Under the pieces are notes generated by a model. It ran no database searches. It saw only the letters and a list, made by a program, of their open reading frames with translations, and was not told where the DNA came from. Made by a program: the position numbers and the translations under genes. Positions 16,125-23,684 of a stretch of 64,000 nt of DNA are shown here, in pieces. How positions within the stretch are numbered: position 1 is the first letter of the stretch; every line of letters begins with the position of its first letter. Origin of the DNA: Nitrospira sp. CG24D (lineage in GTDB: Bacteria > Nitrospirota > Nitrospiria > Nitrospirales > Nitrospiraceae); contig NEWQ02000003.1 of NCBI GenBank assembly GCA_002869855.2, positions 62,001 through 126,000 on the forward strand. Direction: 5' to 3'.

Positions 16125-16424
16125 TTAGGACCTCAACTCACACTCCATTGATTGAACCGATCTCCGCACAGACCGACTCGGCATCGATTCCTGCCGAAGC
16201 TGTCGATTGTGCAGGATGACAGGATCGACAACTGCCCCACACTGCACACAACGCTTCGCGGCAAACTCGAGCTCGCCGGTGCTATTCAGCAGGTCCATGC
16301 AGAAGTCATTCACCATGAGCCCGCCGCATCTGGTGCACATTGATTCAGCGGTGACCACAGAAGACATTGCTCGACTTTGCAGTTGACCCACTCTTCTCGT
16401 TCCCTCTGCCGATCCAGTTGCCAT
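16125..16424 (-). CDS. Zinc-ribbon protein (paralogue B), first gene of the light-cluster operon
   Basis: The 99-residue protein has a zinc-ribbon-like core (CTRCGGLMVNDFCMDLL, CVQCGAVVDPVILHNR) and a basic C-terminus. It is a paralogue of 12001-12327. ATG at 16424 is preceded by GGAGG; an upstream in-frame ATG at 16463 would extend into the promoter region. It is the first gene of the minus-strand unit driven by the promoter at 16474-16502 and is divergent from the CarH-like regulator. Confidence 0.75.
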   Translation of the reverse strand: MATGSAEGTRRVGQLQSRAMSSVVTAESMCTRCGGLMVNDFCMDLLNSTGELEFAAKRCVQCGAVVDPVILHNRQLRQESMPSRSVRRSVQSMECELRS

Positions 16425-16445
16425 GGTCACCTCCGTAGGTTTCTT

Positions 16446-16537
16446 GTTCAATGTTTGCAGCAAGTATGTCTAATGTATAAACCATGATGTCCAATGTGTC
16501 AAGTGTTATACGATAAAATATTTGACAAACATTGGAC
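16446..16537. promoter_or_regulatory. Array of GTCCAATGT-like operator boxes between carH and the light cluster
   Basis: Four related 11-bp boxes are visible: GTTCAATGTTT (16446-16456), GTCTAATGTAT (16468-16478), GTCCAATGTGT (16489-16499) and, on the other strand, GTCCAATGTTT (16527-16537). The first three are direct repeats with 22- and 21-bp periods, about two helical turns. Two boxes lie in the spacers of the divergent promoters and one covers the leftward -10 element. CarH/LitR regulators bind arrays of direct repeats that overlap promoters, so these are the likely sites for the adjacent regulator. Confidence 0.65.
16474..16502 (-). promoter_or_regulatory. Sigma-70 promoter of the light cluster
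   Basis: On the minus strand TTGACA (16497-16502) and TATACA (16474-16479) are separated by exactly 17 bp. The start codon of the first gene lies about 50 bp downstream. A GTCCAATGT box sits inside the spacer and another over the -10, so repressor binding would block RNA polymerase. Confidence 0.7.
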
Positions 16538-16550
16538 GCTAAAATATAAT
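16522..16550 (+). promoter_or_regulatory. Consensus sigma-70 promoter of carH/litR
   Basis: TTGACA (16522-16527) and TATAAT (16545-16550) match the consensus at all 12 positions with a 17-bp spacer. A GTCCAATGTTT box on the opposite strand lies in the spacer, suggesting autoregulation. The ATG is only 13 bp beyond the -10, so the mRNA would have a leader of a few bases at most. Confidence 0.75.
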
Positions 16551-16562
16551 GAAATCACAACA

Positions 16563-17483
16563 ATGAATACCCATAGAATTCATAGAGTTGCAAAGCTGAC
16601 AGGCCTCTCGAAGGATGTCATCCGCGTCTGGGAGAGGCGTTACGGGCTTGTCAAACCTTCACGGAGCTCCAACCGTTACCGCGAATATAGCGACGAGGAG
16701 GTAGCACTTCTTCGCTTTGTGAAGAACCAAATGGAACAAGGCGCAACGATCGGAGGGCTAGCAGCAGAGGGACATGATTCACTTGTCGCACGCATGCGTG
16801 TCGGAACACCTGTTTCTGAGACGGAGCAGAAACCACATGACCGCCTGTTAGATGAATTGATTGGATCGCTTGACCCAATGGATAAGGCGGGATTCGAGCG
16901 GAGACTCAACGGCGCCGTGGCCGTCATTCCATTTGAAGAAGCCGTCCAGCGGATTCTACTCCCTCTGCAATTACGAATCGGCGAGCTCTGGCACGAAGGT
17001 CACTTGAACGTTGCAGTCGAACACTACGTGACGAAGATCATCCAACAGAAATTATTTTCCGTCATGAACCAACTTCCGGTGAATGAATTCGGTCCACGAA
17101 TCCTCATCGCCTGTCCAGAAGGTGAAACACATGAGATCGGCGCCCAGGCCGTGGCCTACATCGCCGCTACGAAAGGATGCCACGTCTATTATCTCGGCCC
17201 TAACCTTCCTTATTCAGACCTTGTGAATTTCTGCGAGAAGATTTCACCCGATCTCGTCCTCCTCTCCCTCACCGAGCTAAAGCAAGAGGCCGCAACACTC
17301 CACCACATCAAGCAACTTGAACAACTCGCTACCCGATGGCCTGTCGCCGTCGGCGGCCAGGGCGCACGGGCCATTGAAGACCGCCTTCGCGATACTAAGA
17401 TCGAACTGCTCGATGACCTCACCGCCTTGCACAGCCGCCTGATGATGATTCTTTCGACACACAGGCTTGCCGCTCGCTCCTAG
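16563..17483 (+). CDS. MerR-family B12-dependent photoreceptor regulator (CarH/LitR-like)
   Basis: The 306-residue protein has an N-terminal MerR-type winged helix (VAKLTGLSKDVIRVWERRYG, residues 9-28), a helical-bundle domain and a C-terminal Rossmann cobalamin-binding domain. Residues known as light-sensing signatures in CarH are present: W143 and H144, E153-H154 (the Wx9EH motif) and the B12-ligand motif E188-T-H190-E-I-G193. Such proteins bind adenosylcobalamin, form DNA-bound tetramers in the dark that repress, and fall apart on light. The start at 16563 has no clear ribosome binding site and is almost at the transcript start. It is divergent from the photolyase/cfa cluster, its likely target. 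Light sensing is inferred from motifs. Confidence 0.88.
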   Translation: MNTHRIHRVAKLTGLSKDVIRVWERRYGLVKPSRSSNRYREYSDEEVALLRFVKNQMEQGATIGGLAAEGHDSLVARMRVGTPVSETEQKPHDRLLDELIGSLDPMDKAGFERRLNGAVAVIPFEEAVQRILLPLQLRIGELWHEGHLNVAVEHYVTKIIQQKLFSVMNQLPVNEFGPRILIACPEGETHEIGAQAVAYIAATKGCHVYYLGPNLPYSDLVNFCEKISPDLVLLSLTELKQEAATLHHIKQLEQLATRWPVAVGGQGARAIEDRLRDTKIELLDDLTALHSRLMMILSTHRLAARS

Positions 17484-17603
17484 TCAAGATACTGACCGGT
17501 TCCTCACACACCTTGATCTTCAGAAACAGCGAGGCTGCAGGCAGATGAAAACAACCACTCGCCTGGGTGAGCGGTTCAGCTGATGAGCAATCTGAAGTGA
17601 AGT

Positions 17604-17689
17604 TGGTGCCGAAGGCGGGAGTTGAACCCGCATGACCTTGCGATCGCTGGTACCTGAAACCAGTGTGTCTGCCATTCCACCACTTCGGC
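17604..17689 (-). tRNA. tRNA-Leu (anticodon CAG)
   Basis: The minus strand folds as a tRNA with a long variable arm. The acceptor pair is GCCGAAG/CTTCGGC, discriminator A, encoded CCA (17604-17606), T-arm GCGGGTTCAACTCCCGC, and anticodon stem-loop CTGGT-TTCAGGT-ACCAG, which puts CAG at positions 34-36. The extra arm and CAG anticodon identify tRNA-Leu. Confidence 0.95.
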
Positions 17690-17755
17690 AAGAAGGGTCG
17701 AGGGGGGATTATCCTGAATTCACGCTACCGGCGTCAAGCAACTATGTGCGAGGCC

Positions 17756-19216
17756 TCATGACGCCACTTGGGATTCGATCCCGGGGATTGCCCAGCCTTC
17801 ACGTGCGGCCAAATCGCGAAGGTCTCCGCTGAGCACAATGCGCTCACGCACCAGCCCTGCCGCCGCCAGTAGCATAGTCGCATCAATTTGCGGCGCGTCC
17901 TCGACGATAAGGACATCGAACCGCACGCGCGCAAACAGCGGATCACTGGCAATCCGCGCCGGCGTTGAGATCACCAGGCGACGATTCTGGATAAAGGCTT
18001 GTCGGTTGGTATTCTCTTCTGCCGCCAATAGTTCGCGAATCTTCTTCGTCCCGCCCAATTTCGTGATGGCCTCTTTGAGGTCATCAAACTCCGGACGCAA
18101 ATCTTTCGGGACGGCCGCTTCAGGAACCAATTCGTCGATACGCACCTTGGCGATCTCCAGCTCCTTGGTCAGTTCACCGATCTGCTGCTCATAGAGCACC
18201 CGATATTGCTGAAGCGATTCGACGTTCTTTCCGACGGTCTGCATGCCGATCCGGCGCCAGAGGGGGAGATTTTCATACTCCGTCAGAATAGCCGTAACAT
18301 CCTTGATCTTCGCCTGTTGCTCGCTCAACTGGGTCAACAATCTCCACTCCAGCAAACGGATCTCATCCAGATCCTTCTGTTTCTGCCCTTTGTAGGCCAG
18401 GAGGGGAGTCAGTTCGCGAAACCGGTCATACTTTCGCCGAAGCGAGGCTTTATCTGCCCGGGATTTGGCATAAAACTGATGCATCTGCGCTTCAAACCCG
18501 AGTTCATTAATGGGAATTCCGCTCGTTTGAGAGACGATGCTCATCTCGTAGCGACTGATCCACGTCTTGTAGGTCAATCCGCTGGCTTTCATGGCTTTCG
18601 CGATCGTCCCGACCATATCATCAGACGAACGATGATCCGGACCGATGAGTAAAATCCGCTTGTTCGCGCGAATCAGTTCAAGCACGAGCGTGGCGATCCT
18701 CTGACGACGCACGGCCTGATCTTCGAGCCACACCGTGGTCAAGATCGCCGAAGAACCGAGGGCGGCTTGGCTTGGATCACCTGACGACGCCAAGAGCGGC
18801 ACCAGCCGCTCCGACGGGCCGAGATTGTACGCATCCGCCTGGCTGATCATGTCTCGCAGCCGCGTCGCGATCGTACCAAGGTGCCCGGCGCGGTCCGGAA
18901 TGAGCGTCGCGGAAGGAACTGAGGCTCCGATGGCATCCACCGCTTGCACCAGCACCACATGACCCTGACAACTCAGCACCACTCCCTCAGTGGCTTCAAT
19001 TTCGTCTCCAGGAATAATGGACACGGGAAGATCGATTGACAGAAGACATCCGGCCGGGAGGGTGAATTCATATACGTGGAGACCTCCCACTGTATGAACC
19101 AGGCGTCCCCTGGTCACCACTATAGGAATATCCAGTCCGGCGTCGTTCGCTTGCAGGACCTCTCGATCCAGGCTTGCGGCACACATTTCCAAACAGGCTC
19201 TGGCGGTTAACTGCAT
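17756..19216 (-). CDS. Degenerate SF1-helicase-like protein with central coiled coil
   Basis: The 486-residue protein resembles the first RecA domain of Dna2/Upf1-type SF1 helicases. Near the C-terminus RFDVLIVEDAPQIDATMLLAAAG corresponds to the DEAxQ Walker B region and RIVLSGDLRDLAA to motif III (GDxxQL). There is no GxGKT Walker A; the equivalent place reads LGSSAILTTVWLEDQAVRR. The sequence ends soon after motif III, so the second RecA domain is missing. A long charged helical region (about 280-420) should form coiled coils. ATP-driven unwinding is unlikely; a structural or binding role is possible. GAGAGGAG precedes the ATG at 19216. Confidence 0.55.
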   Translation of the reverse strand: MQLTARACLEMCAASLDREVLQANDAGLDIPIVVTRGRLVHTVGGLHVYEFTLPAGCLLSIDLPVSIIPGDEIEATEGVVLSCQGHVVLVQAVDAIGASVPSATLIPDRAGHLGTIATRLRDMISQADAYNLGPSERLVPLLASSGDPSQAALGSSAILTTVWLEDQAVRRQRIATLVLELIRANKRILLIGPDHRSSDDMVGTIAKAMKASGLTYKTWISRYEMSIVSQTSGIPINELGFEAQMHQFYAKSRADKASLRRKYDRFRELTPLLAYKGQKQKDLDEIRLLEWRLLTQLSEQQAKIKDVTAILTEYENLPLWRRIGMQTVGKNVESLQQYRVLYEQQIGELTKELEIAKVRIDELVPEAAVPKDLRPEFDDLKEAITKLGGTKKIRELLAAEENTNRQAFIQNRRLVISTPARIASDPLFARVRFDVLIVEDAPQIDATMLLAAAGLVRERIVLSGDLRDLAAREGWAIPGIESQVAS

Positions 19217-19313
19217 CTCGCTCCTCTCACCCTCGTCGACCGGTGGGCCATGATATAGGGGCCCGTCAGCACCTGTCCAGGCCGCCAACACGACCCGAAA
19301 AAGGATTAGATAA

Positions 19314-19343
19314 TTGACTTTTCAACCTGATCCCCCGTATCCT
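19314..19343 (+). promoter_or_regulatory. Putative promoter of rplI-glyA-nrdR
   Basis: TTGACT (19314-19319) and TATCCT (19338-19343) are separated by 18 bp, some 30 bp before the rplI start. It is the only reasonable sigma-70-like pair in the 158-bp gap before rplI. Confidence 0.4.
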
Positions 19344-19374
19344 CACTTCCTTTCCAACAGAAGGAGTTAGGGGT

Positions 19375-19845
19375 ATGAAAGTCATTCTGCAAGAAACGAT
19401 GGATGGGGTCGGCCATCTCGGCGATCTGATCGATGTTCGGGACGGGTTTGCCCGAAACTTCCTATTGCCTCGCAAGAAGGCCGTTGAGGCCAACAGCCGC
19501 AGTATCAAGGCATTCGAGCACGTGAAGCGTGTCGCAGCGGAGAAGGCGAAAAAAGAGAAGCTCGAAATTGAAGTGCATGCCAAGAACGTGTCTGCTGTCA
19601 CCCTCATCATTGAGGCACAGGTCGGAAAAGACGACAAGATGTTCGGGTCTGTGACGTCCAAAGACTTAGCCGAAGCCTTGGCAGCACAAGGGTTTACTAT
19701 TGATCGGCGCAAGATCCAGTTGGCACAGCCTATTAAGGAACTGGGCACCGTCACTGTCCCGATCAAGATGCCACGAGAAGTAACCGCCACCGTGACTGTC
19801 CGCGTGGTCAAGAAGCAAGAACAGGAAGCTGCTGCTGAAGCATAA
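19375..19845 (+). CDS. rplI: Ribosomal protein bL9
   Basis: The 156-residue protein has the bL9 N-terminal signature ([20 protein letters not shown], then [20 protein letters not shown]), the long connecting helix rich in Lys and Glu ([20 protein letters not shown]) and the C-terminal domain ([20 protein letters not shown]). It binds 23S rRNA at the base of the L1 stalk. AAGGAG lies upstream of the ATG. It ends 23 bp before glyA and likely shares its transcript. C-terminal tail is Glu/Ala-rich. Confidence 0.97.
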   Translation: MKVILQETMDGVGHLGDLIDVRDGFARNFLLPRKKAVEANSRSIKAFEHVKRVAAEKAKKEKLEIEVHAKNVSAVTLIIEAQVGKDDKMFGSVTSKDLAEALAAQGFTIDRRKIQLAQPIKELGTVTVPIKMPREVTATVTVRVVKKQEQEAAAEA

Positions 19846-19868
19846 CGGGGATACACCGTGGAGGGGTG

Positions 19869-21131
19869 ATGCGCGACGCGATAGGGTCACTAGACGCTCT
19901 TAAATCGACTGATCTGGATGTCTACGCCGCGATTGAAGCGGAAGAGACCCGTCAACGTGACAAACTCTTGTTGATCGCGTCGGAGAACTTTGCCAGCCCC
20001 GCTGTCTTGGCTGCCCAAGGCAGTTTGATGACCAACAAGTACGCTGAGGGTTATCCCGGCAAACGCTACTACGGCGGATGCGAGCATGTCGACACCGTCG
20101 AAGCACTGGCAATTCAGCGGGCCAAAGAACTCTTCGGTGCAGACCACGTCAACGTTCAGCCACACTCCGGCTCATCGGCAAACATGGCAGCCTACCTGTC
20201 GGTACTCAAGCCGGGCGACACCATCCTGGGGATGGACCTTGCCCATGGCGGCCATCTGACTCACGGCAGTAAGGTGAGCTTCTCGGGAATGATCTTCAAG
20301 GCATTCGCGTACGGAGTGGATCGCCAGACCGAGACGATTGACTACGATGCCGTACAAAAACTGGCGGATGAATGTCGTCCGCGAATGCTCGTCGTCGGAG
20401 CCAGCGCATATGCCCGCGTGCTCGATTTCCCAAGATTCCAGCAGATTGCGAAATCCGTCGGCGCCTATCTCATGGTGGATATCGCTCACATCGCCGGACT
20501 GATCGCAGCCGGACTCCATCCCAGCCCGGTCCCCTTCGCCGACTTCGTCACGACGACCACCCACAAGACCCTCCGTGGTCCCCGTGCCGGTATCGTGATG
20601 TGCAAAGCCGAGCACGCCAAGGCCGTCGATAAAATTATCTTCCCGGGACTTCAGGGTGGACCTTTGATGCATGTGATCGCGGCGAAAGCCGTGGCCTTCA
20701 AAGAAGCCTTGTCGCCCTCCTTTAAGAGATATCAACAGCAGGTGATCGCGAATGCTCGTGCACTCGCACAGGGGCTCGTCGACCGCGGCTACAAGATCGT
20801 CTCCGGTGGAACCGACACCCATCTATTCCTGGTGAACCTCACCAACAAGGGCATTACGGGGAAAGAGGCCGATGCCGCGCTCGACGCCGCAGGAATTATC
20901 GTCAATAAAAATGCCATCCCCTATGATGAAAAGCCCCCGTCCGTGGCCAGTGGCATTCGGCTCGGCACGCCGATCGTCTCCACGCGCGGCATGCGAGAGG
21001 CAGACATGAAAGAAATCGTGGCCCTCATCGACCGCGTCCTGCAGCACCGCCACGATGCCGCCGTCCTGGAAGAGGTCCGCGCCCAAGCGAAGGCGTTGTG
21101 CAACCGCTTCCCTATTTTCCACTCCTACTAG
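19869..21131 (+). CDS. glyA: Serine hydroxymethyltransferase
   Basis: The 420-residue PLP enzyme interconverts serine and glycine with tetrahydrofolate, feeding one-carbon metabolism. Visible signatures are [56 protein letters not shown] and the PLP-lysine motif [18 protein letters not shown] immediately before the chosen ATG is an alternative start; GGAGGGG lies very close to the ATG. Full length and intact; co-directional with rplI and nrdR. Confidence 0.97.
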   Translation: MRDAIGSLDALKSTDLDVYAAIEAEETRQRDKLLLIASENFASPAVLAAQGSLMTNKYAEGYPGKRYYGGCEHVDTVEALAIQRAKELFGADHVNVQPHSGSSANMAAYLSVLKPGDTILGMDLAHGGHLTHGSKVSFSGMIFKAFAYGVDRQTETIDYDAVQKLADECRPRMLVVGASAYARVLDFPRFQQIAKSVGAYLMVDIAHIAGLIAAGLHPSPVPFADFVTTTTHKTLRGPRAGIVMCKAEHAKAVDKIIFPGLQGGPLMHVIAAKAVAFKEALSPSFKRYQQQVIANARALAQGLVDRGYKIVSGGTDTHLFLVNLTNKGITGKEADAALDAAGIIVNKNAIPYDEKPPSVASGIRLGTPIVSTRGMREADMKEIVALIDRVLQHRHDAAVLEEVRAQAKALCNRFPIFHSY

Positions 21132-21161
21132 CCCACAGGCATAAGGGCAGGGTCGCCACCA

Positions 21162-21626
21162 GTGAAATGTCCGTTCTGCGACGAGCTCGAAGACAAGGTG
21201 GTGGACTCGCGTATGGCCAAGGAAGGCGAGGTCATTCGCCGGCGCCGCGAGTGTCTCGGCTGTAAACGGCGCTATACCACCTACGAGCGGGTTGAAGAAA
21301 TTCTCCCGGTGGTCGTGAAGAAAGACGGGCGGCGCGAATCGTTCGACCGCACGAAAATCTTGTCCGGCCTCAAGAAAGCCTGTGAGAAGAGACCCATCAG
21401 CACGGCGACGATCGAGGACGTCACGGATCGCATCGAGAAGCGAATCCAGGAGATGGGCGAAAGTGAAATTGAAAGTCGGGTCGTCGGCGAAGAAGTCATG
21501 AAGGAGTTGCACCAACTCGACCAGGTTGCCTATGTCCGGTTCGCGTCTGTCTATCGCGAGTTCAAGGACATTGATCAGTTCATGGACGAACTCAAATCCC
21601 TGGCTCAGCAGCGTCGGGAGCGGTGA
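21162..21626 (+). CDS. nrdR: Transcriptional repressor NrdR
   Basis: The 154-residue protein has an N-terminal zinc ribbon ([34 protein letters not shown]) and an ATP-cone domain ([21 protein letters not shown]). NrdR senses ATP/dATP and represses ribonucleotide reductase genes. GTG at 21162 is used as the start because MKCPFC is the invariant beginning of the family. It follows glyA by 30 bp, a common arrangement. Confidence 0.96.
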   Translation: MKCPFCDELEDKVVDSRMAKEGEVIRRRRECLGCKRRYTTYERVEEILPVVVKKDGRRESFDRTKILSGLKKACEKRPISTATIEDVTDRIEKRIQEMGESEIESRVVGEEVMKELHQLDQVAYVRFASVYREFKDIDQFMDELKSLAQQRRER

Positions 21627-21737
21627 CGGCGGGCTCCTCAGCCCCTCGCTCTGTTTCCTCTCCTTCGTCTCTCTTCCTTCGATTCTTCAGCTCAGCCATC
21701 AATTGCACCCCGGCAACAAACGCTGGTTCATAGAACC

Positions 21738-22847
21738 ATGGCATCTACAAAACGTCGTTCCACCAAAGTCCGCAGTAAGTCGTCGAAGGTCGGCGCCACC
21801 AATGTCGCCATTATCGGCGCCGGGCGTGGCGGAACCGCGCTCATGGAGATTTTCGCAAACGATCCGCTCGTTCAAATCGTGGGAATTGCCGAAGTCAACA
21901 CGCAGGCGCCCGGCGTCATGCTCGCGAAACAACTTCAGATCCCCGTGACGCGTGACTATCGCAAACTCTTAGCGATGGAGCGGGTAGACCTTATTATTGA
22001 TGTATCCGGCGATGCCGAGGTCTGGCAATTCCTGCAGGACTTTCACCGGATGGGCGTCACCATCATCGGCGGAGCCAGCGCCAAGTTCATGTGGGAGTTA
22101 ATCGGCGCGCGAATCCGCGCCACGGCAGAAATCGAGAACACGCTCAATAAGTACCAGTCTCTCTATCGGCTGTATGTCAAAGAAACCGGCGCGGCGGTCA
22201 CTGAAGAACGGACTCGCATCGCTTGCGAGATCCATGACGGTCTTGTCCAGAGTCTTGCCGGCGTCAATTTCAAGCTCGACTTATGCCAGGAACTTGTACG
22301 CAAGAACCCGAAAGCAAGTCTCGCCACAATCAAGGAAAGCAAGGCCCAGCTGAAACTCGCCATTCAAGAAGCCCGGCAAGTCATCTTCAATTTGCGGCCC
22401 CTCCATTATGACAAAATGGAGCTGATTCCCGCGCTGACCAACTACCTCAAGTCCTATGAAACTCAGGCTCGTATCAAAGCGCAGTTCACCGTGACCGGGG
22501 ATGAACAAATTTTGTTTCCCCGAACGAAGATCTTCCTGTTCCGGATTATTCAGGAAGCCTTGAGCAACGTCCAAAAACATGCGAAGGCCGATCGCGTCTC
22601 GATCAAATTGGAGATCAACCTTGAGATGCTGCGCGTGACCATTTCAGACAATGGCATCGGCTTTGATATGGACGCCGTATTGCGCGACCCTGATAAATGG
22701 GACCACTTTGGCATTCGAGGCATCATTGAGCGGGCCAAACTCGTCGGTGGAGAAGGACACATCGATTCCAAGCAGGGGCGAGGCACGACGATTACAGTCG
22801 AAGTCCCCCTCATGAATAAGGAGACTAGCGAACATGGACAAGATTAA
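21738..22847 (+). CDS. NarL-type sensor histidine kinase with N-terminal Rossmann domain
   Basis: The 369-residue protein has three parts. Residues about 20-125 form a nucleotide-binding Rossmann-like domain (NVAIIGAGRGGTALMEIFAN, IAEVNTQAPGVMLAKQLQIP, VDLIIDVSGD) instead of a PAS or membrane sensor. A HisKA_3 dimerisation/phosphoacceptor helix follows (RIACEIHDGLVQSLAGVNFK, with the phospho-His in EIHD). The HATPase domain is last (FRIIQEALSNVQKHAKAD, ISDNGIGFDMD, GIRGIIERAKLVGG). It is soluble, so it probably senses a cytoplasmic signal. It overlaps its response regulator gene by 14 bp. Confidence 0.9.
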   Translation: MASTKRRSTKVRSKSSKVGATNVAIIGAGRGGTALMEIFANDPLVQIVGIAEVNTQAPGVMLAKQLQIPVTRDYRKLLAMERVDLIIDVSGDAEVWQFLQDFHRMGVTIIGGASAKFMWELIGARIRATAEIENTLNKYQSLYRLYVKETGAAVTEERTRIACEIHDGLVQSLAGVNFKLDLCQELVRKNPKASLATIKESKAQLKLAIQEARQVIFNLRPLHYDKMELIPALTNYLKSYETQARIKAQFTVTGDEQILFPRTKIFLFRIIQEALSNVQKHAKADRVSIKLEINLEMLRVTISDNGIGFDMDAVLRDPDKWDHFGIRGIIERAKLVGGEGHIDSKQGRGTTITVEVPLMNKETSEHGQD

Positions 22848-23505
22848 AGTCCTCATTGCCGATGACCATCGCGTCGTTCGAGAAGGGCTGGCCGCCATTC
22901 TCAAAACCAAAGAAGATCTCCATATCGTGGGAGAAGCCCAGGATGGAATGGAAGCAGTTGAAAAGGCCAAGGCGCTGGTTCCCGATGTCATTCTTATGGA
23001 CGTCAGCATGCCTCGCATGGGGGGCGTCGAAGCCACGAGACAAATCAAACGGGAGTTCCCTCACATCGGGATCGTGGCGCTGACGATGTACGAAGAACAG
23101 CAGTACATTTTCGATCTTGTTCGTGCCGGCGCCACCGGCTACCTGCTGAAAGATTCCGAATCGTCCCAAATCGTCGCGGCGATTCGCGCAATTTACCGAG
23201 GCGAATCGTTGATTCACCCGTCGGTCGCCAGCAAGATTCTGGCTGAATTTTCCCTCATGGCTCAGAAGAAGGGGAAAAAACCGGGGTGGGTGGAACATGA
23301 CCTCACCGAACGTGAAATCACGGTTCTCCGGTTAGTGGCTGACGGAAAGACCAACAAAGAGATCGCAAACGCACTGGACCTCAGCGAAAAAACCGTGAAA
23401 AATCACGTGCGCAACATCTTCCATAAGCTACAGGTCTATGATCGAACCCAGGCGGCCATACTCGCAATCCGGAAAGGATTGATTGAACTGGACCCAAGAC
23501 CCTGA
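22834..23505 (+). CDS. NarL/LuxR-family response regulator
   Basis: The 223-residue protein has a receiver domain (VLIADDHRVVREGLAAIL; phospho-acceptor Asp in PDVILMDVSMPRMGG; conserved Lys in GYLLKDSES) and a LuxR-type helix-turn-helix (LTEREITVLRLVADGKTNKE, LSEKTVKNHVRNIFHKL). It is the cognate partner of the overlapping histidine kinase and should activate or repress target genes after phosphorylation. The targets cannot be told from the window. Confidence 0.95.
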   Translation: MDKIKVLIADDHRVVREGLAAILKTKEDLHIVGEAQDGMEAVEKAKALVPDVILMDVSMPRMGGVEATRQIKREFPHIGIVALTMYEEQQYIFDLVRAGATGYLLKDSESSQIVAAIRAIYRGESLIHPSVASKILAEFSLMAQKKGKKPGWVEHDLTEREITVLRLVADGKTNKEIANALDLSEKTVKNHVRNIFHKLQVYDRTQAAILAIRKGLIELDPRP

Positions 23506-23649
23506 ACAATCGCAAGGCCACCGTTCCAGACTTAGTTTTAAAAATCCACAGTTGTACTTTTTTTACAACACTTTATAAATCACATAAAGTCTATTTTAAA
23601 TAATACTATCAATGCATTACGAGATATGCGTTATGGCAAGCCTCTTGCT

Positions 23650-23668
23650 AAATGACAGATCGTCATTT
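23650..23668. promoter_or_regulatory. Perfect inverted repeat just upstream of lpxC
   Basis: AAATGAC and GTCATTT form a perfect 7-bp inverted repeat with a five-base spacer, ending 17 bp before the GTG start and just ahead of its GGAGG. It could be an operator or, in the mRNA, a small hairpin near the ribosome binding site. The 178-bp gap before lpxC is otherwise very AT-rich. Confidence 0.4.
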
Positions 23669-23684
23669 GAATTTGGAGGCTCTC

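Noticed and set aside
17484..17755. Integration site or island boundary at tRNA-Leu
   Set aside because: No integrase, no direct repeat of the tRNA 3' end and no mobile genes lie on either side.
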